Assembly (NCBI GenBank): GCA_040882565.1
Contig: JBBEAZ010000030.1
Span: forward strand, 1 to 64,000
From: CF-162 sp040882565
Lineage (GTDB): Bacteria > Chloroflexota > Dehalococcoidia > SM23-28-2 > RBG-16-64-32
DNA length: 64,000 nucleotides
Direction: 5' to 3'
Below the pieces are notes generated by a model. The model saw only the letters and a list, made by a program, of their open reading frames with translations. It had not been told where the DNA came from and did not search any database. Each line of letters starts with the position of its first letter. The stretch's first letter is position 1. Of the stretch, positions 57,971 to 64,000 are shown in pieces. Made by a program: the position numbers and the translations under genes.

Positions 57971-59443
57971 CTAGCGGGGACGGTCGCTAATGTTTTCCGA
58001 GGTTGGAGCAGCTGTTACCGGCACGCGCTTGCCGCCCCTGCCGGGCCGTTCGAAGACCAGCTTGTCCATCTGCAGTTGGACCGGCATCGGGTACTCACCG
58101 GTGAAGCAGGCCGTGCAGAAGGAGTCCTTGGGCTGCTCGACCGCGCGCATCAGCCCATCGAGCGAGAGGTACGCGAGCGAGTCGGCGCCGATGTGCTGGC
58201 GGATGCCCTCGACTTCCTGGCTAGAGGCTATCAACTCCCACTGCGTCGCCATGTCGATCCCGAAGTGGCAGGGGTGCATGATCGGCGGCGCGCAGATGCG
58301 CATGTGCACTTCCGTGGCGCCGGCCTTGCGCAGCATCTCGACGACCTTCGGCGTCGTCGTGCCACGGACAATCGAGTCATCGACAACGACGAGACGCTTG
58401 CCGGTGATGACCTGCTGTAGGGGATTGAACTTCAAGTAGACGCCCTGGTCGCGGAGGCGCTGGTCGGGCTTGATGAAGGTGCGACCGACGTAGCGGTTCT
58501 TGACGAGGCCTTCGGCGTACTCGATGCCGGACTCGTTGGCGTAACCGATGGCCGCCGCCGTAGCGGAGTCAGGTACGCCGATCACAAGGTCTGCGTCGAC
58601 CGGGGCTTCGCGGGACAGCTCGCGGCCCATGTTCGCGCGTAGCGGGTGCAACAGCTTGCCGCGGATCACGCTGTCGGGCCGGGCGAAGTAGATGTACTCG
58701 AAGACGCAGAGAGCGTCCTTCCGCCGCTCCAGCGCCTGAGTCGCGTGCAGACCATCCGCGTCAACGACGACCACCTCGCCAGGGTCAACTTCGCGTACGA
58801 ACTGGGCGCCGAGGTGGTCGAGAGCGCAGGTCTCGGAGGCGATGACCCACCCGCCGCCGTTGATGCGGCCGATGCTCAACGGGCGGACGCCGTACGGGTC
58901 GCGCATGGCGATTACAGAGTCCGGTGTGAGCGCTATGAAGCAGTAGGCACCGGACATCACCTTCATGGTGGCGCCGGCGCGCTCGAGCCAGTTGTCGCCG
59001 GGGGCCGACGCGAGCAGACGTGCCGCGACTTCACTGTCTGTGGAAGTGGCGAATGAAGTGCCGTCGTCCTCCATGTCGTCGCGGAGGACGTCGGCGTTGA
59101 TCAGGTTGCCGTTGTGAGCAAGGGCGAGCGGGCCGTTGCTGCCCTCGACGTAGACGGGTTGTGCATTCTCCTGGCGGCTGGAACCGGTGGTGGAGTAGCG
59201 AGTGTGCCCGATGGCGACGTGGCCGGGCAGATGGCCAAGATCGTGCTCCTCGAAGACTTGCGAGACGAGGCCCATGCCGGTGCGAATGTGGAGGGTCTTG
59301 CCATCGCCGGTCGCGATGCCGGCGCTTTCCTGGCCGCGGTGCTGGAGGGCGAAAATCCCGTAGAAGGTGAGGCGGGCTACTTCTTCACCGGGCGCGTAAA
59401 CTCCGAAGACGCCGCACTTGTCCTTCCAGGAGTTGCTATGCAT
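57971..59443 (-). CDS. purF: amidophosphoribosyltransferase
   Basis: PurF commits PRPP to purines. The 490-residue protein has a short propeptide before the nucleophile C10 (DKCGVFGVY), the glutaminase domain (LQHRGQESAGIA, HTRYSTTG), the PRPP-binding VVVDDSIVRGTT, and iron-sulfur ligand candidates (ICAPPIMHPCHFG and FCTACFTG). An in-frame GTG at 59449 is an alternative start. First gene of the purine unit, with a promoter about 80 nt upstream. Confidence 0.96.
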   Translation of the reverse strand: MHSNSWKDKCGVFGVYAPGEEVARLTFYGIFALQHRGQESAGIATGDGKTLHIRTGMGLVSQVFEEHDLGHLPGHVAIGHTRYSTTGSSRQENAQPVYVEGSNGPLALAHNGNLINADVLRDDMEDDGTSFATSTDSEVAARLLASAPGDNWLERAGATMKVMSGAYCFIALTPDSVIAMRDPYGVRPLSIGRINGGGWVIASETCALDHLGAQFVREVDPGEVVVVDADGLHATQALERRKDALCVFEYIYFARPDSVIRGKLLHPLRANMGRELSREAPVDADLVIGVPDSATAAAIGYANESGIEYAEGLVKNRYVGRTFIKPDQRLRDQGVYLKFNPLQQVITGKRLVVVDDSIVRGTTTPKVVEMLRKAGATEVHMRICAPPIMHPCHFGIDMATQWELIASSQEVEGIRQHIGADSLAYLSLDGLMRAVEQPKDSFCTACFTGEYPMPVQLQMDKLVFERPGRGGKRVPVTAAPTSENISDRPR

Positions 59444-59525
59444 GCACACGACCCGACAAACGGGTGACAGGGGCGCCTGACGTTGGGTCCTTCACGGCAA
59501 ACATAAGCTGCCAGATGGCACCGCA

Positions 59526-59554
59526 ATTGTAGCATCGCGGTTACGTTGGGACAA
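59526..59554 (-). promoter_or_regulatory. pur operon promoter TTGTCC-17-TACAAT
   Basis: On the minus strand TTGTCC (59549-59554) and TACAAT (59526-59531) are 17 nt apart. The predicted leader to purF is about 75 nt. No purine riboswitch is evident in it. Confidence 0.5.
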
Positions 59555-59562
59555 ACTCAGCA

Positions 59563-59667
59563 TCAGGCGCTGCGGGGCGTTCGTCCGGCAACAAACGAAG
59601 CGATCATCGAGAGTAATCCTCCGGCGATGGCGGTGGGAATAGCGATGATCATCAAGAACCAGCTCAT
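59563..59667 (-). CDS. 34-residue single-pass membrane protein
   Basis: ATG 59667 overlaps the stop of the upstream membrane-protein gene (ATGA). The product MSWFLMIIAIPTAIAGGLLS continues to a basic end (GRTPRSA). One hydrophobic helix fills most of it. The overlap and composition favour a real coupled gene. Function unknown. Confidence 0.45.
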   Translation of the reverse strand: MSWFLMIIAIPTAIAGGLLSMIASFVAGRTPRSA

Positions 59668-59963
59668 AAGGAAAATTCCGCCAGTAGTGCTCGGGCAGAA
59701 GCCATCACAATCGGGCCCCTCGTATCGAGGTCACCGGACGCGGCCTCGTACGCGATCATCGGCACCGCGATCACGCCTACGGTGGCTAGTGCGTCGGTGA
59801 ACAGCGCGACAAAGGGTGGGTGCCTTAGGGCGACGACGAGAGCAATGGCGATCGCGACAGGTACAAGCAGGAACCCGCCCCACCAACCGGTTTCGAACAA
59901 CGCGTAGAGCACGACGGCAATTGTGACTGCGGGGAGGAGAATACGAGCGACGCTCACCCACAT
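59664..59963 (-). CDS. small membrane protein, 99 aa
   Basis: Three hydrophobic segments (about 4-22, 27-47, 55-75) and a short C-terminal tail. No known motif. A TACAAT lies 6 nt before the ATG on this strand, inside the end of the CoA-binding gene, so it may be transcribed as a leaderless mRNA of its own. A 34-residue membrane protein follows with overlap. Confidence 0.6.
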   Translation of the reverse strand: MWVSVARILLPAVTIAVVLYALFETGWWGGFLLVPVAIAIALVVALRHPPFVALFTDALATVGVIAVPMIAYEAASGDLDTRGPIVMASARALLAEFSL

Positions 59964-59967
59964 GCCA

Positions 59968-60372
59968 CTATTGTAGCGTCGCCTGTAAGCGGCGGTGCCA
60001 GGTGCGGATGCACTCGTCCATGACGACTTCGAGGCCGGCGGCGCGTGCGTTCGCCGCCGCTTCCTTGTTGATGATGCCCTGTTGCATCCAGACGGCCTTC
60101 GCGCCGGCTGCGATAGCGTCGGCGACGACCGCCCCGACGTATTCGGGACGACGGAAGATGTCCACGATTTCGACTTGCTCCGGGATCGAAACGATGTCGG
60201 AGTATGCCTTCTCACCGAGGACCTGCGTCTCGTTTGGGTTTACGGGGATGATGCGATACCCGGCGTCCTGCATGTACTTGGCGACGCTGTAAGCAGGGAG
60301 GGCGTCGTTGTTGGATAGGCCGACGACGGCAATCGTTTTGTACTTGCAGAGGATGTCGGCTTCTGCGCTCAC
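59968..60372 (-). CDS. CoA-binding domain protein (YccU/succinyl-CoA synthetase alpha-like)
   Basis: The 134-residue protein is one Rossmann-type CoA-binding domain: KTIAVVGLSNNDALPAYSVA, YRIIPVNPNE, VDIFRRPEYVGAVV and KAVWMQQGIINKEAA, ending with the conserved Cys segment VMDECIRT. Small proteins of this type are widespread, with unknown physiological role. GTG start overlapping the upstream stop (GTGA). Confidence 0.9.
   Translation of the reverse strand: MSAEADILCKYKTIAVVGLSNNDALPAYSVAKYMQDAGYRIIPVNPNETQVLGEKAYSDIVSIPEQVEIVDIFRRPEYVGAVVADAIAAGAKAVWMQQGIINKEAAANARAAGLEVVMDECIRTWHRRLQATLQ
59970..59975 (-). promoter_or_regulatory. -10 element TACAAT giving a leaderless start
   Basis: On the minus strand TACAAT is followed by 6 nt and then ATG 59963. 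It overlaps the 3' end of the CoA-binding gene. Confidence 0.45.
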
Positions 60373-61007
60373 GTCGTTTGCTCGGCTACTTCCGGCGCTG
60401 TTTCTGCGTCCAGCTCCGTCTCGGCGGTGATCACGACACTGCTGGCGGTCATCGCCGCGATCGCCTCGGCGGCGTCGAAGGCTCGGTCCCAGCCTTCGTC
60501 GACGAGGCCAGTGGAGTTGCCGGCGACGACCTGGGCAATCGGCAGCCGCTTGCCGTTTTCCTTGACGAGGATGATGTCCCAGGCGCGGAAGTCGAGTGGC
60601 GGGCGCGGGCCGGCTGTGACCTCGCCGAGGTCGAAGTCGGCGATCTCGATGTGGGCGATCTTCCAGAAGGGGACGAGCTCCATCGTGCCGATGCCGAGGC
60701 CGAGCACGCCTTGCTGAAAGCGCACCGATTGCTTGGCTTTCTCGACGACGACCGCTGCTCCGATGACCGAGTAGATGAGACCCATTCCGGCAAATGGGGC
60801 CAGCAAGAGTCCGGGGATCAACAGCAAGGCGAGCGCCGTGACCGACAGACTGTCCGCGAAAAGGACGACGCAGGCGAAGAGGCCGAGGGCGATCAACAGA
60901 GCGCCCAACGGGAACATGACTGCCCCGCGTTCCGGACGCAGGTCGATCCGCTCGTGGCGGACGACGAGTACGCGGCGGTCGAGGGGGATGCGCTTGACGT
61001 CGCTCAT
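60369..61007 (-). CDS. hypothetical membrane protein, 212 aa
   Basis: Two or three hydrophobic helices (about 30-52, 55-75, 77-90) are followed by a soluble domain (about 95-180) with ELVPFWKIAHIEIADF, then FRAWDIILVKENGKRLP. That strand-rich pattern recalls membrane-attached PH-like domains, an uncertain comparison. A TACAAT lies 9 nt before the ATG. Overlaps the CoA-binding gene. Confidence 0.65.
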   Translation of the reverse strand: MSDVKRIPLDRRVLVVRHERIDLRPERGAVMFPLGALLIALGLFACVVLFADSLSVTALALLLIPGLLLAPFAGMGLIYSVIGAAVVVEKAKQSVRFQQGVLGLGIGTMELVPFWKIAHIEIADFDLGEVTAGPRPPLDFRAWDIILVKENGKRLPIAQVVAGNSTGLVDEGWDRAFDAAEAIAAMTASSVVITAETELDAETAPEVAEQTT

Positions 61008-61016
61008 GCCACTTCA

Positions 61017-61022
61017 ATTGTA
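61017..61022 (-). promoter_or_regulatory. -10 element TACAAT for the 212-residue membrane protein
   Basis: On the minus strand the ATG at 61007 follows this hexamer by 9 nt, implying a leader of about 3 nt. It lies back to back with the Trm112-like promoter. Confidence 0.45.
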
Positions 61023-61047
61023 TCGAGCGGCTGCGCCGGTCGCCCGT

Positions 61048-61076
61048 TTGACTGCCTACCGGGGCAGACTTAGAAT
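61048..61076 (+). promoter_or_regulatory. promoter TTGACT-17-TAGAAT
   Basis: TTGACT (61048-61053) and TAGAAT (61071-61076) are 17 nt apart. The ATG at 61089 is 12 nt after the -10, so the leader is about 5 nt. Confidence 0.6.
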
Positions 61077-61088
61077 CGAACGCGAGCT

Positions 61089-61301
61089 ATGAGAAAAGAC
61101 ATTCTGGACATCCTCGCCTGCCCAATGGACAAGAGTCCGCTCGAGCTAACCGTCGACGAAGCGAACGGCGACGAGGTGATCCAGGGCTCGCTCACCTGCA
61201 CGAAGTGTGGGGAGAAGTACCCGATCGAGGACCGCATTCCAAACCTGCTGCCGCCCGAGATGCGGGCCGACGCCCGCCCGTCTGGGCGCAAGTCGGCGTA
61301 G
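61089..61301 (+). CDS. Trm112/UPF0434 family small zinc protein
   Basis: The 70-residue protein has DILACPMDKSPLEL and CTKCGEKYPIEDRIPNLLP, the Trm112 fold with one CP and one CxxC element. In eukaryotes and archaea Trm112 activates methyltransferases; bacterial forms are poorly characterised. Near-leaderless promoter. Confidence 0.9.
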   Translation: MRKDILDILACPMDKSPLELTVDEANGDEVIQGSLTCTKCGEKYPIEDRIPNLLPPEMRADARPSGRKSA

Positions 61302-61303
61302 CG

Positions 61304-61534
61304 ATGGAAAGCTCGCAGCGCACCGGTTTGATCATCATGCTCGTTGCGGCGTTTCAGTTCGTGATCTTTTTCTGGGCGATGACGCGCAAGAGTTACATGG
61401 CCCTGGCACTGCCGGTTGGCAGCGCGCTGGCCGCCGTCTCGGCGCTGGCGTTTTGGATCGGCTGGACGATGTTCACCGGCGAGGACGAAGAGCTCGAAGA
61501 AATGAGCGAGCCCGCGTCCACAGACGCCGAGTAG
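61304..61534 (+). CDS. two-helix membrane protein, 76 aa
   Basis: ATG 61304 lies 2 nt after the Trm112-like stop. Two hydrophobic segments (about 8-25, 34-55) are followed by an acidic tail EDEELEEMSEP. It is probably co-transcribed with the Trm112-like gene. No motif known. Confidence 0.65.
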   Translation: MESSQRTGLIIMLVAAFQFVIFFWAMTRKSYMALALPVGSALAAVSALAFWIGWTMFTGEDEELEEMSEPASTDAE

Positions 61535-61538
61535 AGCG

Positions 61539-62075
61539 CTAGAGGCGGACGCGGCCCGGTTCGTGCCCGGCAACGCCGTCCCACCCTCTGTCCCTGATCC
61601 GGCGGACGCCCTCGTTGCCCGCTGCGTTCGCCAGCTCCTTGATCGTGCGGCCGAGGACGGGGTGTGTGACGCAGCCGGCGATATCTGCAAGGGGCACGAG
61701 AACGAAGGGGCGCTCTGCCATCCGTGGGTGGGGCAGGACGAGCGGGCCGTCGTCCAGCACCGTGTCCTCGTACAACAACAGGTCGAGATCAATCGGACGG
61801 GGCGCCCATTGTTCGGCGGCCGGGCGGCGGCCGATTTCGTGCTCCAGCGCCTGCAGGAAGCGGAGAAGCGGCAGCGGCTCGAGGCCAGTCTCGATGGAAC
61901 AAGCAGCGTTGTAGTAGTTGGGCTGTTCGGCGTCATCGCTCGTGACGGCGTCCGTCTCGTAGAGCGCGGAGGCGGTAAGCACACGCGCCATGCGGGTCAT
62001 TCCCCTCAACGCCATGCGGAGGTTCGCCTCGCGGTTGCCGAGGTTGGCGCCTAGGGCGACGTACGCCTCAGCCAC
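61539..62075 (-). CDS. folK: 2-amino-4-hydroxy-6-hydroxymethyldihydropteridine diphosphokinase
   Basis: FolK activates the pterin for folate synthesis. The 178-residue protein has VALGANLGNREANL, FLQALEHEIGR, and the signature RPIDLDLLLYED followed by LPHPRMAERPFVLVPL. 21 nt after folP. Confidence 0.95.
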   Translation of the reverse strand: MAEAYVALGANLGNREANLRMALRGMTRMARVLTASALYETDAVTSDDAEQPNYYNAACSIETGLEPLPLLRFLQALEHEIGRRPAAEQWAPRPIDLDLLLYEDTVLDDGPLVLPHPRMAERPFVLVPLADIAGCVTHPVLGRTIKELANAAGNEGVRRIRDRGWDGVAGHEPGRVRL

Positions 62076-62096
62076 GGCGCGGCCACTCGGTTGCTG

Positions 62097-62948
62097 TCAT
62101 TCGCTAGTCCAGCCGCGCGCGATGGCGTCTGCCATCCTGGCAACGCGCGCTATTTGCTTGACGTCGTGAACGCGGACGATGTCGGCACCGTTTGCGATGG
62201 CGCTGGCGACCGTGGCCGCGGTGCCCTCGAGGCGCTCTTCGACGGGCAGGCCACCGAGCACTGTGCCGATGGTCGACTTGCGTGAGGTGCCGACCAGGAT
62301 GGGACGGCCGAGGATGCGCAGCTCGCCCAGGCGGCGGAGCATTTCGACGGCCTGGCTGACCTCCCAGCCGAAGCTGAAGCCGGGATCCAGAATCACCTGG
62401 TCTTCGGCAAGCCCCTGTTCGCGGGCGATGCGCAGGCTTTCGAGCCAGCCTTCGACGATGTTGCCGATTGTGTCTTTGAACACGCGGCCGCGCTGGTTGT
62501 GCATCGCGACGGCGGGAACGCTTGCCTCCGCGGCGACGCGGGCGATTTCGGGCTCGCGCTGGAAGCCGTGCACGTCGTTGACGAGCGATGCGCCGGCATG
62601 GATCGCGGCTTTCGCGACGCTCGCCTTGTACGTGTCGATGCTGATCGGTATGTCCAGCTCGCGTGCCAGGCGCTGGACGACCGGAATCGTGCGGCGCACC
62701 TCTTCCTCGGCGGCGACTTCCTCAAAGCCGGCGCGCGTGGACTCACCACCGACGTCGATGATCTCCGCGCCGTCCTCACGCATTCGTACGGCCTGGCGAA
62801 CGGCGGAGTCGACGTCCATAACGCCATCACCGGCGAAGGAGTCGGGCGTGACGTTGACGATGCCCATGACGTAGGTGCGCTCGCCCCAGGCGAATTCGCG
62901 CCCGCCGATTGTGATCGGAGTAGGGTGTCGCTGCGCGGCTGTCTGCAT
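62097..62948 (-). CDS. folP: dihydropteroate synthase
   Basis: FolP joins the pterin pyrophosphate to p-aminobenzoate. The 283-residue TIM barrel has MGIVNVTPDSFAG, EIIDVGGESTRAG, SIDTYKASVAKAA, NDVHGF, DPGFSFGW and the late VRVHDVKQ. All catalytic loops are present. In FolP, MHNQ stands where many have MH. Divergent from the sulfurtransferase; folK follows. Confidence 0.95.
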   Translation of the reverse strand: MQTAAQRHPTPITIGGREFAWGERTYVMGIVNVTPDSFAGDGVMDVDSAVRQAVRMREDGAEIIDVGGESTRAGFEEVAAEEEVRRTIPVVQRLARELDIPISIDTYKASVAKAAIHAGASLVNDVHGFQREPEIARVAAEASVPAVAMHNQRGRVFKDTIGNIVEGWLESLRIAREQGLAEDQVILDPGFSFGWEVSQAVEMLRRLGELRILGRPILVGTSRKSTIGTVLGGLPVEERLEGTAATVASAIANGADIVRVHDVKQIARVARMADAIARGWTSE

Positions 62949-62960
62949 GACAACCTAGCC

Positions 62961-62966
62961 TATAAT
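62961..62966 (+). promoter_or_regulatory. -10 element TATAAT of the sulfurtransferase gene
   Basis: TATAAT lies 32 nt before the ATG at 62999. The leader carries AAGGAG (62986-62991), so unlike many genes here this mRNA has a canonical leader. Confidence 0.5.
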
Positions 62967-62998
62967 GCAATCCCCCGACTGAAGCAAGGAGCGGCCCG

Positions 62999-63850
62999 AT
63001 GAGCAACTACCTCAACCCAGACATCCTGGCTGAGACGGACTGGCTAGCCGAGCACATCGGCGACTCAGACGTCGTGGTCGTTGATTGCGACGAATTCCCG
63101 GCCTATCTGCGACAGCACGTCGAAGGGGCGGTGGGGTTGAGGACGCACCATTATCTGAAGGAAGAGGGCGATTCGGCGTCCGGGGCGGGGATCGGCGTGC
63201 GGCTAATGGATCCCGACCGCTTCGCGGAGACGATGTCGCGGCATGGCATCGGCAACGACAAACAGGTAGTGGCGTACGACAACATGGGCGGACTGTACGC
63301 GGCGCGGCTGTGGTGGGCTCTCGATTACTTCGGGCACGCAAAATGCAAGGTGCTGAACGGAGGCTTCCGCAAGTGGTTTGAAGAAGGGCGTTCGGTCTCG
63401 ATGGAGATGCATCATGTCGAGCGCGCGGACTTCAAAGTTCAGGCTGTGCGTACGGACACTTGCGCCCTGACGGATGACGTCCGTGCGGCGATTGACGACC
63501 CGAATACTGTGATCTGGGATGTGCGTGCGCCTGGCGAATACACGGGCGAGGACCAGCGTGCGAACAAGCGCGGAGGCCACATCCCGAATGCGGTGAACAT
63601 CGAGTGGTTGGACCTCACGGTCTCGCCGCCGGTGCGCTCGGGCCAGCTGCTGCCGGCGGAGGAGATCAAGCGCAAGCTGGAAGCGATCGGCGTAGTACCG
63701 GAGAAGCGAGTGATCACGCACTGCCAGGCGGGGATCCGCGCGGCGCAGGGTGTGTTTGTCCTGCGGCTGATGGGTTATCCCGACGCGCGGAATTATGACG
63801 CTTCGTGGGCCGAGTGGGGGAACCGCGACGACACGCCGATCGTGAAGTAG
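62999..63850 (+). CDS. two-domain rhodanese sulfurtransferase
   Basis: The 283-residue protein has two rhodanese domains. The N-terminal one (about 1-130) has Asp in its active-site loop (VAYDNMGGLYA) and is inactive. The C-terminal one (about 155-283) has the catalytic Cys in THCQAGIRAAQ and the WDVRAPGEYTG, GGHIPNAVNIEW signatures. It is of the thiosulfate or 3-mercaptopyruvate sulfurtransferase type. ATG with AAGGAG 7 nt upstream. Confidence 0.93.
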   Translation: MSNYLNPDILAETDWLAEHIGDSDVVVVDCDEFPAYLRQHVEGAVGLRTHHYLKEEGDSASGAGIGVRLMDPDRFAETMSRHGIGNDKQVVAYDNMGGLYAARLWWALDYFGHAKCKVLNGGFRKWFEEGRSVSMEMHHVERADFKVQAVRTDTCALTDDVRAAIDDPNTVIWDVRAPGEYTGEDQRANKRGGHIPNAVNIEWLDLTVSPPVRSGQLLPAEEIKRKLEAIGVVPEKRVITHCQAGIRAAQGVFVLRLMGYPDARNYDASWAEWGNRDDTPIVK

Positions 63851-63948
63851 GGCGACAGCGCGAGTTGGTTTGGCAAAATCGGGGGTGGTGGGGTGCCGAG
63901 AGGCGATTTCGAGAGGTGCCGAGAGCGTTGCGTTGGGGGTGTGCTCAC

Positions 63949-63985
63949 CTTCGTTGCGCCGAGGCCCTTCGTTCCTCAGGGAACG
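63949..63985. repeat. second repeat module, other copy
   Basis: CTTCGTTGCGCCGAGGCCC, then TTCGTTCCTCAGGGAAC, closely match 10016-10058. GTTCC-TCAG-GGAAC forms a hairpin. The bases from 63851 to the window end hold no gene. Confidence 0.55.
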
Positions 63986-64000
63986 GATGCGGTTCCCTGC

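Noticed and set aside
59450..59525. Purine riboswitch in the purF leader
   Set aside because: No conserved purine-aptamer loops could be recognised in the roughly 75-nt leader.
1..64000. CRISPR arrays, tRNA genes, insertion sequences, prophage, restriction or toxin-antitoxin loci
   Set aside because: I looked for regular direct repeats with spacers, cloverleaf-like GGTTC segments, transposase motifs and phage genes and saw none. The HNH gene stands alone without methylase or phage context.

Overview
The window is a gene-dense, GC-rich bacterial chromosome segment. It has no rRNA, tRNA, CRISPR array, insertion sequence or prophage that I could recognise. I infer a member of the Chloroflexota, perhaps a Dehalococcoidia-like lineage. 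The reasons are gene content, very high GC coding, an orphan dockerin-like tail of the kind common in secreted proteins of that phylum, Tat/lipoprotein export signals, and many start codons lying 3-10 nt after a TAnnnT -10 element, which implies leaderless or nearly leaderless mRNAs. The phylum call rests on pattern memory only.

Layout. 1-4.7 kb: nucleotidyltransferase, rsgA with a putative 19-codon leader peptide, a phosphoesterase and a membrane-anchored HExxH protein. 4.8-9.9 kb: a hydroxyacid dehydrogenase, a GNAT/threonine-dehydratase fusion, two DedA/VTT membrane proteins, a frameshifted DUF3052-like gene and an SDR. 10-18 kb: a thiamine region with two ThiE-like genes, thiO-thiS-thiE-thiG-cytX behind a TPP riboswitch, thiD, a cupin and yjbQ. 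18-24 kb: a sirtuin, a CoA-transferase, an ECF sigma factor with a membrane partner, a winged-helix regulator beside an AT-rich control region, a degenerate ArsA-like protein, and a peroxiredoxin whose in-frame UGA very likely encodes selenocysteine, followed by a bSECIS-like hairpin. 24-30 kb: SppA, a ferritin-like protein with an SCP2-like partner, a rhomboid protease and a transmembrane LuxR-type regulator.

30-33.5 kb is a cobalamin-riboswitch operon (btuF-btuC-btuD-pduO). 34-38.5 kb is a dipeptide-type ABC importer operon (dppB-dppC-binding protein); an orphan DppD-type ATPase lies at 42.4 kb behind lexA. lexA has two tandem promoters, each with an SOS box in its spacer. 44-48 kb carries leuB, purU and cimA (citramalate route to isoleucine). 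48-53 kb carries PAP2, CvpA, HNH and Fpg/Nei genes and a USP-TrkA-TrkA-pheA-fpg operon. 53-59.5 kb is a purine operon (purF, FAD oxidase, purM, small aspartic protease, unknown protein, purH). 59.5-64 kb carries small membrane proteins, a CoA-binding protein, a Trm112-like protein, folK, folP and a two-domain sulfurtransferase.

The most notable item is the UGA-containing peroxiredoxin. Others are the ferritin-like protein that seems to have lost its metal ligands, the lysine-less ArsA homologue, the membrane-spanning LuxR regulator, and two families of dispersed intergenic repeats. All calls come from reading the sequence; no database search was run.
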